From the NCBI GenBank assembly GCA_022113835.1, contig JAILWY010000028.1:7167001-7231000 (forward strand): a DNA stretch of 64,000 nucleotides. Direction: 5' to 3'. Origin of the DNA: Atopsyche davidsoni (lineage: Eukaryota; Arthropoda; Insecta; Trichoptera; Hydrobiosidae). This document shows positions 1 through 10,158 of this stretch, piece by piece. A program made the translations under genes and the position numbers. A model generated the notes under the pieces. It saw only the letters and a program-made list of their open reading frames with translations. It did no database searches and was not told the DNA's origin. The number at the start of each line of letters is the position of its first letter. Positions within the stretch are counted from its first letter, which is position 1.

Positions 1-1332
1 CAATCTCGAAAAGGGAATCTGATTTGAAAGGTGTTTAATAGAGAAAAAATCATTGCCGAATTCTCAAGGTGATAATCAAATTTATTTTATGCTCCATATA
101 AAGCATACTTGACAGTCTTTGCATAAGACTCTGTGCCCACTTGCTCTGCCTTTAGATGTCAGCAGACACCGATCGCTTCATGGACAAAAGTTGTCCAGTT
201 TTGGTAATTATTCATTTTGAAACAAAATGTATTTGAAAATTGAAATGTTGGACTCGCTCAGTCTGTGAACAATCTCACATTTTAGCTGATTTATAGATAA
301 GATATTTTTATACCTATCTGTATTTTTATTACAAAAGAGTTGACTAGTGGTCTGTGTCGAGTCAAAAGTATAAGGACGAGCGCAAATATAATAACATTAA
401 ATAAATCAAAGACCCAAAACTTACCCACATCAACTATATATTTTGTAAGTCAATCAAATACTCTACACAATGTATTATTGGTAGAATCAAACTAAGTACA
501 TAATAAAGCATTACTTTTCGCCTGGGTGTTGTCTGTTCATTATCATTAAAAAAGTAGAAATATCTGACCTCTGGGAATCAAATATCTCAACTGCTCATCA
601 AATGGAATCTAACAAATACAGAATCACAGAACTATCCCAAGGAATGGCTTTGCTTATTTTTTTGATTTGGTTCAGGTCTGTTTTACATGTCCCTTTACAC
701 GACTCTAATGCTCACACTAACTGTCTGCTTTACGCTGCCAGATCTAAAAGGATACCTGCTTTAATCCTTATAAAGATGCCTCGTGGACCCTGAAAATCCT
801 CGTGGACTTTCAGCACACATAAACTTCAAGTTGAACTTCGCAACTATGTACCAAAAAATTACCATTCCAGTAGAACATCTCATAATCAGAACATTCAATC
901 TCTATCTAATTATTGTCCATCAATCGCCAAATATAATTATTTATTAATTCATTAGCAATAACATCTATAATAATATTGATAAATGAAAGGAATTTTTTGT
1001 ATACTTTACATGTGTCAATGTCAATGTGTTTCAATAATATGGATCTTCACCAAGCAAATGCCTTGTCCATCAATAGTACAATAATAATATTTGAATACTT
1101 GATTAAGTGTGTAAAATTTGGCCACCACTAGAAGTCATGGATTATTTTGTAAAATTTTTGATTATTAAATTACAATATACTGTATATAAACAATTTCTCT
1201 TAGATTTTTTGTTATCTACCTGAAATTTCTATTGTTATCAGGAGATAGTGTTATCACATTTGATAGACCTACAACTGTTGTGACTATCGATTGCGATAAA
1301 CCTACTTCTTATTTAAGTTAATCATAAACACA
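1..1332. other. A+T-rich intergenic sequence, no gene seen
   Basis: This stretch is A+T-rich with short, unconvincing open frames only. I see no family motif, splice-site-bounded frame or ordered repeat. It is the likely upstream region of the gene that starts near 1333, but no clear core promoter motif can be pointed to. Confidence 0.5.
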
Positions 1333-4228
1333 ATGATTTCTAAATATTTATTCTACAATCTATATGGTGAGTATTGGTCAGCCTATTTAGTAACAGAAGA
1401 AAATCGTAAGGGAAGAGGCAGCTGAGTAAGCTGCTGGAAGCGTTCAGAGGTATGTTAATCTTTTCAAATTTTTGGAATTTGCTTTTTTGCGGATATGGAA
1501 ATTATAAAAAAAGTTTCTTCAAAAATAAGGTTCAAGAGCGGTACTCAGTTCCCTCTTTTTAAATAATAAGTGTTGTGAATGAAGTTATTATTGTTCTAGA
1601 AACTATGGAGGGAGAAGACAGCAAAATTTACTTTGTTATTGGAGATAAACGCTATCGGTCTACGGTTCTAACACCATCCAAATGTCAACACATCATTGTC
1701 GATAAAGAAGAAAACATATTTTACACAAGACAAGGAGGGACTCTTCACATTTTGAAAAAAAGTCAAGTTTCACCTCAATTAATCAAAGGTAAAAAAAATA
1801 TTTACTCTTTGCTTGAGGAAGACATCTGATAATTTGATCAAGTGCGTTATTGATCAACTATTCTTTAAGAGTAGGAGGCTACAGGGAAAGAGGCGACTGC
1901 ATCTGTATTCAGTTTGTCGCTTCTCCAGAATTTATCAGTACACGAATTGTGATTTACCTTAATCAGAAAGTAATTGTTTTTCCTATAGGAAAAATAAATT
2001 CATAAATAAATTCATAATAAATCATATATGATTTATTATGAATTTTTGCTCAAAACGAGTCTGACGCACGCGGTTGAGTTGATGCAAATTATAAAAGTAA
2101 GGAAGCAAGTGGTCAGAGATAATTGCAGCTGTGTTCACCTTAGTATGTCTTTGGCATTTACTTTGTTGTAAACAAAAAACAGAAAACTACTCTGTAAGGT
2201 TAGGAGGCTGCAAGTGAAGAGGTGCCTGTGTCCCTGTATATAATAGGGCAAATGGTGGAGACATGCTGAGCTAAATGTGGTGGAGATTGCTTCTGAACGC
2301 TCCCTCCTTGACTCCCTGCTGCTGGACTCCCTAAAGCTCAGTAATAATTATCGCATTGTTCAGTGTACGTGAAACATATTTCAAGTCAGTAGGCCTAAAA
2401 TGTAATCTTTCACCCATCCATTTTCAGGAATCAAAGATGGCCATGCGACTGATGTACTTCTGGATGAACAAGGAAAAATTTTAGTATCAACTTTTGGTGC
2501 CGGCTTTGGTGGCTTTTACCAATATAACTATGAAACATCTGAAGTTGAGATATTATTCCCAACGGTAAATTGATATAGGGTAATTCTGAGCAACAGCTCT
2601 GGAGACGAACTTAGCTTAACTGCCATGGGATCTACAGACTGGTGATTCGAAACATAAATAGCATAATAAATTATGTGTTTTAATATAAAAATCAAAACAC
2701 CACTAAGATGCATATCAAACATTATTAGCCAAATGGAGTATTACAAACTTAGCCAGTGGATGTATTATAAATAAATCATAAAAATTTTAAATTTAGATGA
2801 TAAAATAGTACAAATATACTAGAATATGTTTAAATTTCATAAAATATATTTTTGAACAAGCTGTTTATTGCTTTTATGGACAGCACTCCACAGACCATGG
2901 TGTATTTTGGTTTCCAGGATATCTCATATCGCTTCATGGTGTTGGCAGCAGACGGATCTACTTACGTGTCCGACTTTAACTATAGAGTATATCGTTTCCA
3001 TGATGGAAGTATTGCGAAGATGCAGGGCTATGATAACATATGGAGCATGGCATTTGATAGTGACAATGGCGTGTATTACAGCCTGGTGCGTGACGATCAT
3101 CACGTGTACGTAGTCAGAAGAGAGAGGAGCCGTTCAATCCCAATAACAGGTAAATTTTCAACTTTTTAATTAAAAAAACCTGACATACAGGTGATATATA
3201 AAAAAGGGTTATTGATTTGATCAGATCTGGCTGTGTAAAACAGAGAAAAACTCCTGTACTCTATATGACAGGTTTTACTTCACGAGAATATGCATGAAAT
3301 AGTGTAAAACTGTGGCGGACCTTAGTGGGGTTTTTAGAGGATCCGGGTAGTCTTATAGTTTCTGCATTCCATTTGCCTCTGTACCGATTCCTGGCCAGAC
3401 TTCGGTCAGAAACTTCTATAGCAGCTGTGAATATCTGGTTTTATTTCAGGTTTGGCGGCTGATGCGAAAACACACAATATAGTGTACGACAAAGGTACAA
3501 ATTACGTATTTATGTGTAGAAGTGACGGTCTGTACTACCTCAGACCTCCGTCCACATTGGCAACTTTGGTCCCAGGAAGTGGAGATGTTCAGGCAGTTGG
3601 ATTTGATTTCAAAGGAAATATATACATGGGAACTTCATTGAATATACTTAAATTGATACCTTGCAATCCTGATCTCTCAACAACCTATCTCCAAGAAATC
3701 AATGCAGAGAAAAATGAGGGCAGAATGAATGTTGAATCTGATGGCAAGCCTCAGAGCACAAGAGTAGGAGAATCATGCGAAATAAATGATTTAGATCTGA
3801 AATTAAAAGCTATAGTGCAGAAAATGGACTCTATAATAGAAGAGAATAAGCTAATATTGCGCGATATTCAGTCAGCAAAACATGCAGCAGCAAATAAATT
3901 AGAACCATCAAGTGACATCAAAGATTTAGGAGTAAAGTTTAATACTATTATTCAGAAGGTGGATACGTTAGTGAATGTAAATATGCAGCTTGTTAAAGAT
4001 CTTGCAAATAATATGAATTATATAAGAGAAGAAAATAATGATTCAACTGCAACTTTGACAATGGTGAAGAACGAACAAGGCGTAACGAGTAGTGGAGTGG
4101 GGAAAGTGGTAGAAGAAGTGACATCCTTGTGGGAGAAAATGGAGGCATTGCTTGAAAGTAAAATGAAGCGTCTTTCAGAAGAACTGCATAAAAAAATAGA
4201 TGATGCTATTAGCATTCAGTTGAACTAA
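1333..4228 (+). CDS. Ommochrome-binding-protein-like gene, five coding exons with a coiled-coil C-terminus
   Basis: Proposed coding exons are 1333-1366, 1600-1788, 2428-2564, 2918-3149 and 3450-4228. Each has GT-AG borders and the phases agree, giving about 456 residues. Exons 2-5 read as a repeated short-strand pattern (for example VLAADGSTYVSDF, VYRFHDG, FDSDNGVYYS, FDFKGNIYMG) typical of six-bladed propeller proteins. This is the style of insect ommochrome-binding proteins, hemolymph carriers of ommochrome pigments or precursors. From about residue 300 the protein changes to a charged, heptad-like tail with a visible internal repeat (DLDLKLKAIVQKMD, then DLGVKFNTIIQKVD), ending in KMKRLSEELHKKIDDA. 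Known members are nearer 270-300 residues, so the tail is an addition. Exon 1 is the weakest part: it fits by phase but lacks a convincing signal peptide, so the true start may lie elsewhere. An AATAAA follows the stop at 4253. The propeller reading is firmer than the ligand. Confidence 0.6.
2008..2045. repeat. Perfect 38-bp A+T-rich palindrome
   Basis: The two 19-bp halves, meeting at 2026/2027, are exact reverse complements centred on ATAT. It lies in the intron between exons 2 and 3 of the ommochrome-binding-like gene. It could be a small foldback remnant; no target-site duplication is obvious. Confidence 0.7.
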
Positions 4229-4930
4229 ATTATATTTCACTAGTTTTCCGCAAATAAATAAATAATGTGTGATACTTATGAAACTGTTAAAGATTTAGTC
4301 TGTGGAAGGCTATTAGTTTTTTAATTGAAAGTGAACAATGATTTTTCAATATATTTATTAATATTTACTAACCAATTTAATTTTCATTGTAAGTAATGAC
4401 TTCTTCCCAGCGCACTAGTCACTGAACCCCTGTGTGGTCTTTAAAACATGGTTGCTGTGGTTGGCATTGACGGAGGGTTGGATGGCAACTGCTGCCATTG
4501 GAAATGCAAGTGTTTACAAATTTTATGGAATTTATTAGTCCTGACTGAACATCACATCCATGACTTAGACAGCCAAGGCAAAGAGCACCTTATGCGATAC
4601 ACCGATTAATCATCACTTCTACTATATATATTAATATTTATATTATGAACGAATTATGGAAACAAACTCTTCACATCAGTTTTTGAAATTTATCATGGGT
4701 TTGTCTTTGGTCAGAGACTTCCTTAATACCTGAGCTCTTAGTCTCTCTCTCTCTCTCCGAAAGAAAATGATATTTTATCAAATTCTCTTTCGTCTACTGA
4801 CTTCAAACCGATATTAGTTTGATAGAGAGAAAGACATGATTACTGTGGTGTCTTTTTAAATTCTTGATAGATGTAATTTTGTGTAATCCACGTTGCCAAA
4901 CCTGGTTTAACAGATTCAGATTAATCGCAT
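4229..4930. other. Convergent intergenic spacer
   Basis: This lies between the 3' ends of two convergent genes. It holds an AATAAA at 4253 (+) for the upstream gene and a short TC run near 4742-4757. No coding frame is supported. Confidence 0.5.
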
Positions 4931-6910
4931 TCAACCTGAACCGTGGGTCTGCAAGTGCCCTAATAGAGTACATCTCTGTGTGAAGGCGCGGCCACACCAG
5001 TGACAGACAAAGTTCTTTTGACCAGCATGCGTTTTCATGTGTTGAGTCAACGTGTGCTTTCTGGCAAAGGACTTACTGCAGGAAACACACTGGAATAATT
5101 TCAAACCAGTGTGCGTGACAGAATGATTCACAAGACACTTTTTCAAGAAGAATGCTCGGCTGCAGATTGGACAGACGTGGTTTTTCTCCTGGAGATGGAC
5201 GCTGCGTACATGAGAGCGTAAATGACTACCGAGCCTGTACTTGGAGGGACACTGTGCACACCTGTACAGCTTGTCCTCTTGCCCATGTTGCTCCACCAGG
5301 TGTTTGACTTTATTGTTATAAGTACTAAAAGTTTCTTTACATTTACTACATTTATATGCAATCTTTTCTCCTTGATGCGTTTTTTCGTGAGACTTTAGAT
5401 AAAACCTACTCTTAAAGGCTTTGGGACACGTACCACATTTGTGCCTGATATCCAAATGCGTTTTACTGTGAAAAGTTAGGCTCTTTTTTGTTGCACATAT
5501 TTTGCCACAGACGTCGCATATATGCCTCGGATGATGTTCAGGCATGTGATTTACGAGATCCCTGTAGTATAAAAAATTTACATTGCAAGTTTCGCAATAC
5601 CAATTTTTTTTATTGAGTTTGTAGGGAAGATTGGCATATCTGCCGGAGTGAGTAGTTTCATTTTCATCAGATGCATTATTCTTCATAGTCTTAGAAATGA
5701 TGTCAGAAGAATTCCACCTTTTTCTCTTAATATTGGTCTCAATCGAAACTGAAAATACACATTACTTGTTTTTACAGACTGTTGAGATAAAACAGAAAGT
5801 AAAATATTAGTCATTGGAAAATACAATATTTTTTTATGGAGGAGGCCTACAGTCTGGAGAGTAAATAATGCATTATGATGATGGATGCAATTACCTTAAT
5901 GATTTTAATGTATTTTTTCAATTATTAACTTGAAGACTTTCTTGGTTCTTATGCTGCGTCAAATTTTGGATCAAATATCAAAATTGGACACGGCTTAGGC
6001 AAAGGCCTCCATAGTTTGGGAATATATAAAACAAAAGAATACATAGGATGCCCATTTTAAGTGTACTCCATAAGTTCAGAGAAGATGAACGAAGAGTCTT
6101 TATCTGGTTGGTAAGATTAGAAGGTGCAAGTGTGTGGAGTCAAGAAGCAAGATTTTGCTGACAGCTGTAAAACAAGACAATGAAAAGTGAAGCCATAGCT
6201 CTGCAAGCTGATGACAAGGAAAATAGCTTACTTTTTTTGGGTAGCAGCGCTGGCATTGGCTTCAGCTGAAGGAGGTAAGTCCTTGCTTCCTCAATGCTAC
6301 GGCGAAACTTCAGTGCTTCGTTTAGGCGCTGGATGCACTGCACACAGACCAGAAATTGCGATTGCAAATACAAGGGCTGAAACAGGATAATAATTTTATT
6401 AGTATATTTCCAGATTCACACAATAAATAATGAGAAAAATCCTCAATTTCCTTTTTCAGACAGGTGGATTTGGAGTTCACACTCCGTGACTGCCCTGATG
6501 GTCAAAAGAACCAAGGTGCATCAAGTCTCACATGTGTCTTTGGATTTTCTTTTCAAGGGTTTTTCATAGTTTCGCCTAAATACCTTAAGAGAAAAACACT
6601 CAAATAACAATTTGGAGTAGTTGATTGTACACTCCGATGGTTGGATGGCTTCCATGTTCATTAAATCTTTTGTAGACAGACAACACTGACATATTCTAGG
6701 CACAGCTTGCAGCTTCAGACTGTCTATTGTTTTATTATCTTCAATATCCACAGATGGCAACATTTCATTATTGCTTGTATAAGCGCTATTGCCGTTTGTA
6801 TTCTTTATCATGCTCTTTGTTATTTTTTTACTATAAATTTGCTTTTTACTGTAAAATTCAATCAGTCTGCTTGAATTCAAACCGAAAACCTTGTGGGGGT
6901 GTTTTTCTTC
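4931..6910 (-). CDS. ZAD-domain C2H2 zinc-finger protein, three exons visible
   Basis: A probable nuclear DNA-binding transcription factor. Exons on the minus strand are 6910-6584, 6376-6232 and 5748-4931, with GT-AG borders and matching phases. The first two together carry a zinc-finger-associated domain (ZAD, the insect dimerisation module). Exon 1 supplies the ICQCCLS cysteine pair and the helix KLLFECFSLK; exon 2 supplies the second pair in FLVCVQCIQRL, followed by the RTYLLQL helix. The last exon holds eight C2H2 fingers: WYCETC, HICDVC, HKCGTC, YKCSKC, YRCAQC, HVCPIC, FQCVSC and FVCHWC, each followed by its histidine pair. The stop follows directly after the eighth finger. The first visible exon begins after a splice acceptor, so an upstream exon with the start codon may be missing; an internal ATG before the ZAD is an alternative start. 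ZAD plus a finger array is an arthropod hallmark. DNA target unknown. Confidence 0.85.
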
Positions 6911-7897
6911 CTGCAAAATTAAAATAATACATATAAATAAATACATGTGGGAACCCTCCATTGAGATCCACCATAGTTTTATCATGTCTAACGGATTTTA
7001 TATAAATATAGGTGTAATGTAAAGGATATTTGTGAAGGTACATGATCAGGAAAGAACTGATCGGCCAAGTGTTCATATCTCAAGAGATCATGTGCATGTC
7101 AAACTGACTGATGGGAAAAAGCTGTAGATTTGGCACCCTTTACTTCTTTATTGTCAGATGCTGATGATAGTCAATCAGGTACATCTATTGATAATGACCA
7201 AAATCTATTTTCTCTTATTAAAAAATGTGTCAAATAACAAAATTTATAGGCAACAAATCAGATTAACTAATTGATAGTACCGACAATATATTTTATAGAA
7301 TTTGGAAGGAGCCTATCTTATGGCCGGTAAGAATAGAGTTGAAAGGCTGCTTTTTGTTGAAGAAGAGAAAAATAAAGCCAGTCATAGTTGAGTGCAGATC
7401 TTGTATTAAGTGTAGAGCTGGCATGAATTCCACACTCGTATAATGTGTCATTGCAAAACGATACCACCACAGCAGCGAAGATACAAAGGCACATGAAACA
7501 TATATTTAATTTACCTATGTAAATTGATGAAAGATTGTTAGATGTCTACAGTTGTACTACTAACCAGGAAAGTCTTGCATATATTTTGTTTGATAATTAT
7601 TGGTAAATGAATTTGTATTTTTTAATATTTCAAATAGAATAGCCTGATATCTACCATATTGTAAAACTAGACATGCACTCACGGACAATTAGCGACAATG
7701 GAAAACTGCTTGAATTAATACAACAAAATTAAAGGTTATGTTTTTGTTGACGTTTCAGACCATAGATTGTCAAATGTCAAAGTTAAAACCATAAACACCG
7801 TATTAATCGTCGAGCATTTTGATTAATATACACGCACACATTTAGATATTTATAAATAATCTGTGGAGAAAGTGATCTCAATTGTACTTTCATTAAG
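6911..7897. other. A+T-rich spacer, no gene seen
   Basis: Upstream flank of the zinc-finger gene. It may contain its missing first exon and promoter, but no ATG-plus-donor could be chosen with confidence. No ordered repeat noted. Confidence 0.4.
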
Positions 7898-8638
7898 ATG
7901 AATGTATTTGTCAGTGATTCGGTGAGCATGAAGTCGTGCTCCCTAGTAGTGGCAGCGGCCTCATTGAGTCCATTAGCGGATGTCACGCGGCGGGGGCGAG
8001 CGGGGCGGCGGGGCGGGCGGGGCGGCGGGGCGGCGAGGCGGGCGGGGCGGGCGGGGCGGCGCGGCCGGGTCGATAGAGGCTGGCCAGCTGAGTATGATTT
8101 GAATTATGACCGTCTCGGAGGCCAACCGCTCGGCGATCGCTGGGTGTCGGATTCGAATTCGGGTGGTTCGCTTAATTTTCCAGTAATTTCCATTTTATCA
8201 AATCTGTCTCACGTTTTGAAGGGAAAATACCCGTTGCTGGAAAATTCTTCTGTATATAACAAGGCACTACCCCTCGATACTCCTCTACCTGACTGCCTGA
8301 ACTCGGGCGCTCCGGTCGGGGAGGTATATAAAGTAGAAATTATAAATTATAAGGAGTGTAGAAAACGGCGACTTCTAAGGATCCAATGGATGAGCCAATG
8401 CAGTCTGCCAATGTCTGTCGACTTACTTAGCGTTCCAGCGTCGTCTCCGAGTGAACTCGGATCCCGAGGGAGCGGGGGCGACTCAGTCTCGAGGCCCTCC
8501 TTTAATCTCTATTCCACGAGGGGAGACATGAGGAAAACCACTCCTCGCAAGGGAAGGAGGCCGCAAGGGAAGAAAGGCAGGCAAGCGGTAGAAAGTAAAA
8601 TTTCTTTTACCTTGCTTATCACACATGTGACGGGATAG
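7898..8638 (+). other. Long open frame of doubtful status (246 codons)
   Basis: One frame stays open for 246 codons from an ATG. Its first third runs through a GC-rich GGGGCGGGC-type tract (about 7988-8064), which reads as an Arg/Gly/Ala-rich stretch. The rest has no family motif that I recognise, no clear codon bias and no splice sites needed to keep it open. GC-rich sequence lowers stop-codon frequency, so chance is a real explanation. No function is proposed. Confidence 0.15.
7988..8064. repeat. GC-rich G-run tract (GGGGCGG/GGGC units)
   Basis: Irregular tandem runs of GGGGCGGGC and GGCGGGGC in an otherwise A+T-rich neighbourhood. The many runs of three or more G make G-quadruplex formation on the plus strand plausible. 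GC-box (Sp1-like) matches occur by composition alone. Confidence 0.7.
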
Positions 8639-8908
8639 ATAAGATTTGGGGCTTCCAATCGGAGAAAAGATGCAGCCCCAATAAATATATTATTTAAGTA
8701 AAGATTTTGGTACGTTCATAATTCTTGCATAGAAATTCTTTACTTTATTTAAATTTCGCAATACGCATCAGACTGTCGTTCGCCATTTCGTAGTTATTGC
8801 GCGCCCGACGGCCAGACTCGCCGAGGCGCAGCCAGATTTAGAAAACGGAAGGATTTCTAAGAATTGAAAAATAATTAGTTATTGATTTTCTCCAAGCACA
8901 GCGCCCAC

Positions 8909-8911
8909 GGG

Positions 8912-8979
<68 letters not shown>

Positions 8980-8980
8980 G
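8909..8980. repeat. (GGAGCC)n hexanucleotide array
   Basis: About twelve near-perfect GGAGCC copies, with a slipped GGAGCGGAGCC end. Reading frames through it give Gly-Ala or Pro-Ala dipeptides on either strand, a product of the 6-bp period and not evidence of a gene. Confidence 0.85.
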
Positions 8981-9325
8981 GAGCCGGAGCGGGGGCTGGT
9001 TAAATTAATACAGTGTAGGTTTGCTTCGGCAGGAGCGGGGGGTAAGCATTTGAAAGTTAATTTATTCTCAAATGATCGTCCTCGAACGTTCCGAACAAAT
9101 TTATTTATATTTCCAGCCGGGAACTTATTTACAGGAAAATATTGTCGACGGTCGAGGACGGCGCAGCGATTCTCAAACATCTTCTATCGGGTCCTTCGTC
9201 CCTTTTTGGTGACATGGCAAAACATTTTATCAATGAAATGAACCCTAAGGCATGAAATATATTATATATTGATTGCACTGCTAAAAATTGTCCGTAATAC
9301 TTTTAGGGAAATATTCACAGAATAA

Positions 9326-9360
9326 AAGTCGAGACAAGTTCTCAGAACTTGTCTCGACTT
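9326..9360. repeat. Perfect 35-nt hairpin
   Basis: Two 17-bp arms (9326-9342 and 9344-9360) are exact reverse complements around a single C, so the centre reads TCTCAGA. It is too short in the loop for a typical microRNA precursor. It may be a foldback remnant or a stable RNA/DNA hairpin; no gene overlaps it. Confidence 0.85.
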
Positions 9361-9774
9361 ACAGGTGGAATTCGCTATAAGTACTACATATATAAGTTGA
9401 TTATGTTTCGATAGTCTTCATAAGTATGTGCCAGTATTTTTAGCCAAAAATTATATTTGTCTTAAAGACAAAGTGCTGCTTTTCGTACTTAGTGACGATG
9501 GAGGCGTCAGGTGCTTCCCTGCCACAGGTAAATCGGTTTCAAACCTGTGCATAGCGGTTAAAATTCATTACAGTAAAATGTAACTTAATATATATATATT
9601 TTTAGAAAATAAATTGACTGTTAACAAAATAGGCCATGATCGAGAAATATAAAACGGTATTTGAAATAAGATGGGCGTGGGGGCGCTCGTCGGTAATTTG
9701 ACGAGCCGAGTGCTCCATTGTGGGGAAAATTAGCTGTCAGCAACTGCCGGCGTCCGGCGGGCGAGGGGCGGGGG

Positions 9775-9907
9775 GAGTCCCGGGGAGTCGGGGGGAGTCC
9801 CGGGGAGTCCCGGGGAGTCGGGGGGAGTCCCGGGGAGTCGGGGGGAGTCCCGGGGAGTCGGGGGGAGTCCCGGGGAGTCGGGGGGAGTCCCGGGGAGTCG
9901 GGGGGAG
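9775..9907. repeat. 20-bp GC-rich minisatellite (GGGGAGTC units)
   Basis: The unit alternates CGGGGAGTC and GGGGGGAGTCC, about six to seven copies of a 20-bp period, ending at the GGGCCCTCGG boundary. All three frames stay open on both strands, which explains the Pro/Arg or Gly/Ser-rich frames here. The G runs could form quadruplexes. Confidence 0.85.
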
Positions 9908-10111
9908 GGCCCTCGGGTCCACGGGCAGCCGCGGAGCAACAACAGAGAACAACGCAGTCAAGCATTCTGCGTCAATTATTAGGTTTTTTTTTGTTCACTC
10001 ACGACAGGGAAACATCGGATGTTCGCTTTACTGTCCAATGCGGTTAGTAAATGTGTTGCATAAACTTAAAAAATCAAATAAATCAAAACGTGGTATAGAT
10101 TTTTAAAAATA

Positions 10112-10117
10112 TTTATT
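10112..10117 (-). terminator. Poly(A) signal AATAAA of the cuticular protein gene
   Basis: On the minus strand an AATAAA lies about 40 nt after the stop codon at 10159-10161, a normal distance for a short insect 3' UTR. Confidence 0.6.
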
Positions 10118-10158
10118 ACGAAAATTCGTCCTTACAAAAGTAATATATGTGTTAATAT

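Noticed and set aside
9500..9529. Tiny first exon MEASGASLPQ before GTAAAT on plus
   Set aside because: Ten codons with a moderate donor and no partner exon; too weak to list as a gene.
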